Shown here: positions 1 to 8,047 of the stretch, one piece after another
How positions within the stretch are numbered: position 1 is the first letter of the stretch
Layout of the letters: the number at the start of each line of letters is the position of its first letter
Assembly: GCA_903925275.1 (NCBI GenBank)
Contig: CAIYES010000239.1
Location: 1-32,882 of the forward strand
DNA: 32,882 nt
DNA from: an uncultured Bacteroidales bacterium
GTDB taxonomy: Bacteria > Bacteroidota > Bacteroidia > Bacteroidales > FEN-979
Reading direction: 5' to 3'
The notes under the pieces: generated by a model
Database searches by the model: none
What the model was told of the DNA's origin: nothing
The model's input: the letters and a program-made list of their open reading frames with translations, nothing else
Translations under genes and position numbers: made by a program

Positions 1-155
1 AAACGCGCCTCCGCGCAAGACGCGCGCATCCCGGCTTGTTGGATCCTCGCGCCCGTCCTTTGCGTTGTATGGGTATAACCGGTGCAGGCTGCTGGCCCAT
101 TCCCACACATTGCCAGCAGGGTGAACGAATTCCTCAGATCGAATTTGATATCCTG

Positions 156-737
156 ATGGAAAATCTCCGGAAATTTTATGAGAATCTTCATTTATTGAAA
201 CGGTTGGATGATCCGCATTTTTCGTATGAAAAAAAGATGAAGCCCAAGGAAGTCTCAAAGACTGTCTCCACAGAATCACGCGAATTGAAAATGTCAAAGC
301 CATCGCAGGCTCCTGTTAATCCACAGGTTCCCCAACGCCAATCGAAACCGGCTGTTACGCCCGCTGTACAGCATGAAACCCAGTCATTTTCAAAGAAACA
401 TTCAACATCTGCCGAAATCGATCTCTTTGCGGTAGAAGAGTCACCCATGAACATTAAGTTGAAAGAGGCCAGGGAACGTACTTTCAGCCCCAAAATCCCA
501 TCCGACCGCATCGAGAATCTTAAAACAGCGATCATCATTAACGATAAGTTTATGTTCATCAACGAACTATTTGATGGCAACCTGCGCGAATACAATGAGA
601 CCATTGAAACCCTGAATGGTTTTAAAACCCTTGATCAGGCGGCCGACTACCTTGACCTGATGCGTAAGAAAAACTTCTGGAATACCGGTTCCGTTGCCTT
701 TAAAAAGCTGAAGGAGTTGGTTGAGCGGCGCTTTTAA
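156..737 (+). CDS. Conserved hypothetical protein (probable start at the internal ATG 156; the frame is open to the left window edge)
   Basis: ORF track 36..737. From ATG 156 the protein reads MENLRKFYENLHLLKRL..., with a Pro/Gln/Ser-rich linker and a C-terminal segment (KTAIIINDKFMFINELFDGNLREYNETIETLNGFKTLDQAADYL) typical of Bacteroidota proteins of unknown function. The upstream ~120 nt translate to low-plausibility Arg-rich sequence. Confidence 0.6.
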   Translation: MENLRKFYENLHLLKRLDDPHFSYEKKMKPKEVSKTVSTESRELKMSKPSQAPVNPQVPQRQSKPAVTPAVQHETQSFSKKHSTSAEIDLFAVEESPMNIKLKEARERTFSPKIPSDRIENLKTAIIINDKFMFINELFDGNLREYNETIETLNGFKTLDQAADYLDLMRKKNFWNTGSVAFKKLKELVERRF

Positions 738-836
738 AATTATAACGTCGGAACAGAATAATGAAACCAGTTTGTTAGTAAATATATTTCATCTATTCAG
801 TTAACCCAAGCAACACAAACCTTAAATTTTAAAATT

Positions 837-1538
837 ATGAACATGAAAAAGTATTTAGCAGAATTAATCGGCACTTTCAGCCTGGTGCTATTTGGTTGCG
901 GTTCCGCGGTAATCGCTGGAATGTCAGGAACAGGTCCAAGTGGTATCGGACTGCTCGGAATTTCAATAGCGTTCGGCTTTGCAGTGGTTGCTATGGCTTA
1001 CGCAATCGGTGGAATTTCTGGCTGTCACATAAATCCGGCAGTTACCATCGGTGTTCTTGCAGCAGGAAAAATGGAAGTAAAGGATGCAATCGGGTATATT
1101 GTGGCTCAATGTCTCGGTGCGATATTCGGAGCCGGTGTTTTGTATCTTATCCAAACGGGCAAGCCTGGCTTTACGATGGGAGAATGGGCGCTCGGTTCCA
1201 ACGGATGGGGTGAAGGCTATCTGGGTGGCTATAACACGATGAGTGCATTCGGTATTGAAATGGTGATGACTTTCCTGTTTATCTTCGTCATCCTTGCCAC
1301 TACATCAAAGTTTGGCAATGGAGCCATGGCAGGGCTCGCCATCGGTGTAACGCTGATGCTGATCCACCTGGTTACCATCCCTGTAACCGGAACATCCGTC
1401 AATCCGGCCAGGAGCCTCGGTCCTGCAATTTTTGCAGGGGGAAAAGCACTTGCTCAACTCTGGCTGTTTTTTGTTGCTCCAATCGTAGGTGCATTATTCG
1501 CTGCCATGGCCTGGAAATTCGGGTTTGAAAAAGAGTAA
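837..1538 (+). CDS. aqpZ: MIP family aquaporin (AqpZ-like)
   Basis: Both NPA boxes are present (HINPAVTIG and SVNPARSLGPA). N-terminus KKYLAELIGTFSLVLFGCGSAV; six hydrophobic segments. Confidence 0.93.
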   Translation: MNMKKYLAELIGTFSLVLFGCGSAVIAGMSGTGPSGIGLLGISIAFGFAVVAMAYAIGGISGCHINPAVTIGVLAAGKMEVKDAIGYIVAQCLGAIFGAGVLYLIQTGKPGFTMGEWALGSNGWGEGYLGGYNTMSAFGIEMVMTFLFIFVILATTSKFGNGAMAGLAIGVTLMLIHLVTIPVTGTSVNPARSLGPAIFAGGKALAQLWLFFVAPIVGALFAAMAWKFGFEKE

Positions 1539-1574
1539 CGCTGCTTTTTTCCCGATCCCCCCGGCAAACAGTAA

Positions 1575-1643
1575 AACACCTCAACCCCCGACAAACAAAA
1601 AACACCTCAACCCCCGACAAACAAAAAACACCTCAACCCCCGG
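1575..1643. repeat. Short tandem repeat, 26-bp period, ~2.5 copies (aacacctcaacccccgacaaacaaaa)
   Basis: 'caCCTCAACCCCCG' recurs at 1577, 1603 and 1629, i.e. exactly 26 bp apart. Confidence 0.85.
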
Positions 1644-1667
1644 CCCCTTCTCCTTAAGGAGAAGGGG
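1644..1667. repeat. 24-bp perfect palindrome CCCCTTCTCCTTAAGGAGAAGGGG (intergenic hairpin element or terminator)
   Basis: Read directly: 12-nt arms, no loop, located after aqpZ and before the AsmA gene. Confidence 0.8.
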
Positions 1668-1755
1668 GGCAGGGTGAGATAATTGTTCAAAATAAACCAA
1701 TCAATTTATCATTATTCCTTTTACTCGTCAGGAAAATGTGTTAAAATAATCTGCC

Positions 1756-4638
1756 ATGAAAAAAGCAATCAAAATCTTCGGGGGCATTCTGTTTGCTCTT
1801 TTATTAATCCTTATCATAGCCCCTTTTTTCTTCCAGGACAGAATCAAGCAGGAGGTGAAAAACCTGGCCAACAGGAAACTGAAAAGCGAGGTGAATTTCA
1901 CCAACATGAATGTCTCATTTTTCAGCCATTTTCCAAACCTCACGCTCACCCTCACCGACTTTTCCCTGAAATCCTCCGCTCCATTCGAAAAGGATACCCT
2001 CATCAGTGCGCATGAGATATCCTTCGGCGTAAATGTTAAAAGCCTTTTTGGAAAAACCATGCAAATCACACGCATTTATTTTGAAAAGGCAAAGGTCAAC
2101 ATCCTTTACAATGAGCGCGGAGTTGCCAATTACAACGTGTATGAATCGGCAGAAGCGACTGATTCAACATCAAAACAAGATACAGCCTCCTCCTCCGGGG
2201 CTGAACTGAACATTGATCATATCATTTTTAAAGATTGTCAGGTAGTCTATGCCGATCCTGCAATTCCGGTCAGGGTGGTAGCCAATGGGCTCAACTATGC
2301 TGGCTTCAGTAAAATGACAAACGACTTCTTTGACCTGACTTCCGAAGTTAAAATTGACGCGCTGGATGTGTTCTATAATCAAATAAAATATCTTGATTCC
2401 AAACCGGTCACTGCCAAACTTTCTACAAAAGTCAACAACAAAGACTTGTCTGTCAATCTTGAAAAAAATGATCTTAAGATTAAAGATATCCCCCTGCAAT
2501 TCAATGGGAAATTCTTTTTTGAGAAGGATGGGTACCAGTTAAACATCAACCTTTTATCGGTTTTGGAAAAGGAATTTCTCAGTGCCAGGTTCAAGATCAG
2601 GCAAACAACCGTACCCTGGATTTCTGCGAGGGTCAATGCCAGTCTTGACCTTGGAAAATGGTCAAAAGCGCTTGATATGAACTCCATTGAGGTGAGGGGG
2701 TTATATGAACTTAACCTGACCGCGGAAGGAAGCTATTTTTCAGGACCTGATCCAAAAAGTTTCAGGAAAGATTCAGTTCTCCTGTGCATTCCAAAATTCG
2801 ACCTGATGACAAAACTTACAGGCGGATATATGAAATTCAACTCCCTGCCACAGGCCCTCACCAATATGAACCTTAGCCTGAATGCTTCATGTCCCGACAA
2901 CAATTATAAAAACATCAATATCCATCTGAAAAATATGCAGGTCAGCTTTCTGAAAAACCAGATCAAAGGTTACCTGGATATCAACAGCATGAATAATATC
3001 CCCATAGAGGCTGATCTCAATGGGAGTTGCAACCTTGCCGAGCTGAAGCAGGTTATTCCGATGGACAGCATTGATGTTGCCGGAATACTTGATTTTGACG
3101 TGAAAGTAAAGGGAAATTATAATCCTGCGAAAAAGTTATTTCCGCTAACCACCGCCACCATCAATTTCAGGGATGGTATGGTCAAAACAACATATTATCC
3201 GCATCCAATTGAAAAGATTGAACTTCATACTACAGTCACCAGCAAAACCGGGACACTTCAGGATGTTCATATTGCTGTAAACCCGCTCACCTTCCTGTTT
3301 GAAGGAAAGACCTTTACCCTGAATTCAACGATGAACAACCTTGATGATTTGAATTATGACCTGCAGGCGAATGGGGTAATCGACCTTGGAAAAATCTACA
3401 AAGTTTTTTCGCAAAAAGGAATGACGTTGGATGGCTACATTGAATCCGACCTTTCATTGAAAGGCAGGCAGAGTGATGCAACCGCAGGTCGCTATGAACG
3501 CCTGAAAAACAGAGGAACCCTGTCATTGCGCGACATATCCTTCTCCTCCGAATTGTTTCCAAAACCGTTTATTGTTCATTCCGGGAATTTTCGGTTTGAT
3601 CAGGATAAAATATGGTTTGATAATTTTAAGGCCATTTACGGAACCTCAGATTTTAATCTCAAAGGTGCGTTGAGCAATATGCTGAACTATGCCTTATCAA
3701 AAGGAGGAACGCTGAATGGCAACTTTGAGCTGAATTCTGATTTGCTCGATGTTGACGAATTCATGGCTTTTGCACCGGAAACACCATCTGCTGCACCATC
3801 TGCTGAAACAGGTGTGGTCATCATTCCCGCTGATCTCGATATAGAGTTCAGGGCAATGATTAAAACCATAAAATTCGATGGATTGACCATCAAGGATTTA
3901 AAGGGTGAGCTGGATCTGAAAAAGGGAATCCTGGTTTTAAAGGAAACAGGTTTCAAACTGATTGATTGCAGCGTGTTGATGGAGTCGACCTATGGCAGCA
4001 TCACCCCTCAGAAAGCCTTTTTTGATTTCCACCTCAAGGCGGAGGATTTTGACATAAAACGGGGATACAAGGAAATTGCCCTGATCCGTGAACTTGCATC
4101 CTCGGCAGAAAAAGCAGAAGGAACCGTTTCGATGGACTATTCGCTCAAAGGCCGGCTTAACGGAGAGATGTATCCAATAATGCCTTCCCTGGAGGGCGGC
4201 GGGACTGTTTCCGTGAAAAAGATAAAATTTTACGGTCTGAAACTTTTCAACGACATCAGCAAAGGCACTGAAAAAGAGGGATTGAACAATCCCGATATGT
4301 CGAAGGTCGACATAAAGTCGACCATCAAAAACAACACCATCACCCTCGAACAGTTCAAGTTCAAGGTGAAGGGTATCCGTGTGAGGATATCAGGTACCAC
4401 TACCTTCGACAGCCGGCTGAATATGAAGGTCAGGCTTGGTCTTGGTCCCCTGGGAATTATCGGCATTCCCATGAAAATCACAGGCCCCATGGAAAACCTG
4501 AAGATCAAATACGGCCGCGGGAAGGATTCGGATGACATGAAGGAAGCGGATTATACCGATGAACTGCCGAAGGAGATGCTCGACCGGATCAAGAGCGTTA
4601 AAGATGAGGATGATAAAGACACTGAACAGCCTAAATAA
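1756..4638 (+). CDS. AsmA family protein (AsmA-like C-terminal region)
   Basis: 960 aa with a single N-terminal TM (MKKAIKIFGGILFALLLILIIAPFFF). Typical AsmA N-terminal motif (VNFTNMNVSFFSHFPNLTLTLTDFSLKSSAPFEKDTLISAHEISFGVNVKSLFG). AsmA C-terminal pattern (VSVKKIKFYGLKLFNDIS...MKVRLGLGPLGIIGIPMKITGPMENLKIKYG). Confidence 0.88.
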   Translation: MKKAIKIFGGILFALLLILIIAPFFFQDRIKQEVKNLANRKLKSEVNFTNMNVSFFSHFPNLTLTLTDFSLKSSAPFEKDTLISAHEISFGVNVKSLFGKTMQITRIYFEKAKVNILYNERGVANYNVYESAEATDSTSKQDTASSSGAELNIDHIIFKDCQVVYADPAIPVRVVANGLNYAGFSKMTNDFFDLTSEVKIDALDVFYNQIKYLDSKPVTAKLSTKVNNKDLSVNLEKNDLKIKDIPLQFNGKFFFEKDGYQLNINLLSVLEKEFLSARFKIRQTTVPWISARVNASLDLGKWSKALDMNSIEVRGLYELNLTAEGSYFSGPDPKSFRKDSVLLCIPKFDLMTKLTGGYMKFNSLPQALTNMNLSLNASCPDNNYKNINIHLKNMQVSFLKNQIKGYLDINSMNNIPIEADLNGSCNLAELKQVIPMDSIDVAGILDFDVKVKGNYNPAKKLFPLTTATINFRDGMVKTTYYPHPIEKIELHTTVTSKTGTLQDVHIAVNPLTFLFEGKTFTLNSTMNNLDDLNYDLQANGVIDLGKIYKVFSQKGMTLDGYIESDLSLKGRQSDATAGRYERLKNRGTLSLRDISFSSELFPKPFIVHSGNFRFDQDKIWFDNFKAIYGTSDFNLKGALSNMLNYALSKGGTLNGNFELNSDLLDVDEFMAFAPETPSAAPSAETGVVIIPADLDIEFRAMIKTIKFDGLTIKDLKGELDLKKGILVLKETGFKLIDCSVLMESTYGSITPQKAFFDFHLKAEDFDIKRGYKEIALIRELASSAEKAEGTVSMDYSLKGRLNGEMYPIMPSLEGGGTVSVKKIKFYGLKLFNDISKGTEKEGLNNPDMSKVDIKSTIKNNTITLEQFKFKVKGIRVRISGTTTFDSRLNMKVRLGLGPLGIIGIPMKITGPMENLKIKYGRGKDSDDMKEADYTDELPKEMLDRIKSVKDEDDKDTEQPK

Positions 4639-5631
4639 TCATTCCTGCATTTCTGTATTTCCAACAGGCCCGATCGCTGCCAGAATTTCGAAAAGCTCCT
4701 CTGTGGTTGCGGCAGTGACCATCTTCATCCGCCATAACCTGAAGTTCGGTATCCCCCGGAAATAGCCGCTGTATAGCTTGCGTATCTCGAACAGGGTGGC
4801 ACGTTCGCCTTTGTACGGGATAGAAGTTAAAAGGTGGTGACGAACCACGGCAATCCGTTCGCTGACCGGAGGAGGAGGCGGTACCGTGTGGGTTGACAAC
4901 CATGCCTTGATTTCTCGGAATATCCATGGGTTCCCGGTGGCAGCGCGGCCTATCAGGATGCCGTCGACACCAAAGCGGTTTTTCATCTCCTCTGCCTTCG
5001 GTCCCGAATCAACATCGCCATTTCCGAAAACAGGAATTTTCATACGGGGGTTGTTTTTCGCTTCACCGATCAGCGTCCAATCGGCTTCGCCACCATAAAG
5101 CTGGGCGCGGGTACGTCCATGGATGGCGATGGCGCTGATGCCCGTATCCTGCAAACGTTCGGCAATGTCAACAATATCTTTATGTGCATCATCCCAGCCA
5201 AGCCGGGTTTTCACGGTTACCGGCAGCCGGGTCGATTTCACCACAGCTTCGGTCATACGGATCATCTTGGGGATATCCTGAAGCAGCGCGGCGCCACCGC
5301 CTTTCATCACGATCTTGCGCACCGGGCATCCGAAATTAAGGTCGATGAAATCGGGATTTGCCGATTCTGCAACGGCTGCAGCCTTCATCATCGAGTCAAC
5401 ATTTTCGCCAAATATCTGGATACCGATGGGACGTTCGCCCGGCTCAAACCGCATCTTGTTACTGCTTTTCACCGCATCGCGGATCAACCCTTCGGCCGCG
5501 ATGAATTCGGTAACCAGTACATCGGCGCCATAGTGTTTGCAAATGCCCCGAAACGGAGAATCAGTAACGTCTTCCATGGGGGCAAGAAAGAGCGGAAAGT
5601 CGCCCAGCTCAATATTTCCGATCTTTGACAA
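4639..5631 (-). CDS. dusB: tRNA-dihydrouridine synthase (DusB-like)
   Basis: Motifs FPLFLAPMEDVTDSPFR, FIDLNFGCPVRKIVMKGGGAALL, VTVKTRLGWDD, IAIHGRTRAQLYGG, PVFGNGDV, GVDGILIGRAATGNPWIF. The ORF track extends to 5679, but a TTG start at 5631 (LSKIGNIELGDFPLFLAPM) avoids overlap with the divergent gene. Confidence 0.93.
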   Translation of the reverse strand: MSKIGNIELGDFPLFLAPMEDVTDSPFRGICKHYGADVLVTEFIAAEGLIRDAVKSSNKMRFEPGERPIGIQIFGENVDSMMKAAAVAESANPDFIDLNFGCPVRKIVMKGGGAALLQDIPKMIRMTEAVVKSTRLPVTVKTRLGWDDAHKDIVDIAERLQDTGISAIAIHGRTRAQLYGGEADWTLIGEAKNNPRMKIPVFGNGDVDSGPKAEEMKNRFGVDGILIGRAATGNPWIFREIKAWLSTHTVPPPPPVSERIAVVRHHLLTSIPYKGERATLFEIRKLYSGYFRGIPNFRLWRMKMVTAATTEELFEILAAIGPVGNTEMQE

Positions 5632-5667
5632 ATTGTGGTAATTTAGCGGCAAAAATAGCCATAATCC

Positions 5668-6627
5668 GTGTACCAGCACAAACCACCCATCCTTGACAGC
5701 CTGACCCCATTCACACGGCTTCTTTTTTCAGTATTGCTGATCATCACCTGTTTTGCCATTACATTTTTTTTGGGTTTGCTGCTCGCCGGCCCCCTGTTTG
5801 GTGTGAAGGTAAGCAATATGCTTTCCCTGATAAATGATTACCAGGATGTCAAAACAATCAGGTTGCTGCAATATTTTCAGATACTGCAATCTTTCGGTCT
5901 CTTTATCTTTCCTACACTCCTGGCAGGTTATTTTTTCGAACGAAGCAGCATGCGGTACCTGCATCTCGACAAGTCGTCGCGATGGCTGATCTACCTTATC
6001 ACTTTTGCCCTTATGTTTGCGGCCTTGCCACTCATCAACTGGATGGTAAGTGTAAACGAAATGATGAAACTGCCTGATTTTCTGAAGGGAATGGAGGATT
6101 GGATGAAATCTGCGGAGGATGAAGCGGCTAAACTTACCGAAGTCTTCATGAAAATGCCTGTTTTCGGTGCATTTCTCTTCAATCTGCTGATGATCGCCTT
6201 GCTGCCGTCCATCGGCGAAGAGTTACTGTTTCGTGGCCTGCTGCAACGCCTGATGCAAGAGTGGCTGAAGAACATTCATGTTGCAATTTTTATTTCGGCA
6301 TTTTTCTTTTCAGCCATGCACATGCAATTTTACGGTTTTCTGCCGAGGATGTTCCTGGGAGTCCTGTTCGGATACCTGTTTTATTGGAGCGGTTCGCTCT
6401 GGGTGCCGGTATGTGCCCATTTCATCAACAATGGCGCAGCAGTCAGCGTGGCTTATTTTAGCCAGCGCGGTGCGCTTAGCGGGGACTATGAAAACTTCGG
6501 GGCCACCGACAATATATTCCTGATCCTGCTAAGCATCATGGCTACCGGGGTTTGTTTATGGCTTATTTACAAGTTGAAACCGGGAAACAGTGTGGCCGTA
6601 TTGCAAAGCGATGATATCCCGAAATGA
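5668..6627 (+). CDS. CPBP family intramembrane metalloprotease (CAAX/Abi-like), GTG start
   Basis: Motif 1 EELLFRGLLQRL, motif 2 FSAMHMQFYGFLPRMFLGVLFGYLF, motif 3 SLWVPVCAHFINNG; several TM segments. Confidence 0.9.
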   Translation: MYQHKPPILDSLTPFTRLLFSVLLIITCFAITFFLGLLLAGPLFGVKVSNMLSLINDYQDVKTIRLLQYFQILQSFGLFIFPTLLAGYFFERSSMRYLHLDKSSRWLIYLITFALMFAALPLINWMVSVNEMMKLPDFLKGMEDWMKSAEDEAAKLTEVFMKMPVFGAFLFNLLMIALLPSIGEELLFRGLLQRLMQEWLKNIHVAIFISAFFFSAMHMQFYGFLPRMFLGVLFGYLFYWSGSLWVPVCAHFINNGAAVSVAYFSQRGALSGDYENFGATDNIFLILLSIMATGVCLWLIYKLKPGNSVAVLQSDDIPK

Positions 6628-6650
6628 TTTATCAACCACGCATCTAAAAA

Positions 6651-8012
6651 ATGTTTATGAAACATTTTTACCCGTTGCTTCAACTGATCATTGTTTTATC
6701 CTTTTTTGGCTCAGTCGTTTTAGCGCAAGCCGATTCATCGGCATTTCCGCTGAAGGAGAAGATAAAAAAAGGCTGGACTTGGGCCGCATTGCCGGTAGTA
6801 GCCTATGATGCCGACATGGGCGTACAACTCGGCGCACTAGGGCAAATTTTTGATTATGGCGATGGTTCCACCTATCCGGAATATAAGCATACTGTTTATG
6901 CTGAATGTTCATGGTTTACCAAGGGCAGTGCGGTGTACGAAGTATTTTATGATTCTAAATACCTGATCCCCGGCGGGATACGTGTTACAGTTGACGTGGA
7001 TTACCTTCCGGAGCGGGCACTTGATTTTTATGGATTCAATGGGGCTGAAGCCAATTATTCAGCATCACTTACCCAGCAAGGCTCCGATGATTATCTTTCA
7101 CGTGTTTTTTATAAACTGGAGCGGAAGATGTACAGGGTCATGGCTGATTTCCAGGGACCAATCGCCGGGCAAAAGCTGCGGTGGATGGCAGGAATCAACA
7201 TCCTCGGGATTAAAACAGGTACGGTCGACATCGACCGCATCAACAAAGGGAAGAAAGAGGAAAACAAACTGCCTGATACCGCCTTGCTTTATGATCATTA
7301 TGTGGATTACGGACTGATTCGTCCGCAGGAAAAAAACGGTGGTACCACCATCTACCTTAAAACCGGGCTGATATATGATACCCGTGACAATGAAGCTGCG
7401 CCAAATAAGGGGATATGGTCGGAAATCCTGGTGCTGAGCGCCCCAACATTTCTGGGAAATAATCCGTATGCTTTCGTCAAGCTTGCCATTACGCACAGGC
7501 AGTATATTTCATTGGTGAAGAAAAGTCTGGTAGCCGCCTACCAATTGAGTTACCAGGGTACAATCGGCGGAACCACACCCTATTATATCATGCCCTACAT
7601 TTACAGCTCTTACAGCCTGACTACAAAACCCGATGGACTGGGAGGTGCAAAGACCCTCCGCGGGGTGCTTCGTAACCGCATAACGGGCGATGGCGTTGCA
7701 TTCGGCAATATAGAACTCCGGTGGAAGTTCTTCCGGTCGGTGGTATTGAAACAAAACCTGTATCTCGGGCTGACAGCCTTCCTGGATGGTGGAATGGTCG
7801 TGCAGGATCATAAAATATACACCAATACCGTTCCGGACGATCAGAAAGCATTTTATTTCAATCTACCCAACGACCGACTGCACCTGGCCGCCGGACTTGG
7901 ACTCCGCATTGCAATCAACGATAACTTTATCATTTCGGCCGACTGGGGAATGGCCATGAACAAACAGGATGGCACAAGCGGAGTATATCTTGGCATCGGG
8001 AATATCTTTTAG
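6651..8012 (+). CDS. BamA/TamA (Omp85) family outer membrane beta-barrel protein
   Basis: Signal peptide (LIIVLSFFGSVVLAQA). Barrel strands include GLIYDTRDNEAAPNKGIWSEILVLSAP, LGGAKTLRGVLRNRITGDGVAFGNIELRWKF (the G-R-F/Y-type L6 region) and LTAFLDGGMVVQD. Terminates GVYLGIGNIF. Confidence 0.83.
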   Translation: MFMKHFYPLLQLIIVLSFFGSVVLAQADSSAFPLKEKIKKGWTWAALPVVAYDADMGVQLGALGQIFDYGDGSTYPEYKHTVYAECSWFTKGSAVYEVFYDSKYLIPGGIRVTVDVDYLPERALDFYGFNGAEANYSASLTQQGSDDYLSRVFYKLERKMYRVMADFQGPIAGQKLRWMAGINILGIKTGTVDIDRINKGKKEENKLPDTALLYDHYVDYGLIRPQEKNGGTTIYLKTGLIYDTRDNEAAPNKGIWSEILVLSAPTFLGNNPYAFVKLAITHRQYISLVKKSLVAAYQLSYQGTIGGTTPYYIMPYIYSSYSLTTKPDGLGGAKTLRGVLRNRITGDGVAFGNIELRWKFFRSVVLKQNLYLGLTAFLDGGMVVQDHKIYTNTVPDDQKAFYFNLPNDRLHLAAGLGLRIAINDNFIISADWGMAMNKQDGTSGVYLGIGNIF

Positions 8013-8047
8013 CCCCTAAAATTCTTTGTACTTTTAACAAAAAAATT

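Noticed and set aside
4886-5628. Plus-strand ORFs (70-169 aa) over dusB
   Set aside because: Antisense shadows of a strongly supported DusB; no recognisable motifs.
5668-6627. Bacteriocin immunity / abortive infection function from the CPBP (Abi) family
   Set aside because: CPBP proteases are widespread and no bacteriocin or defence genes are adjacent; function left generic.
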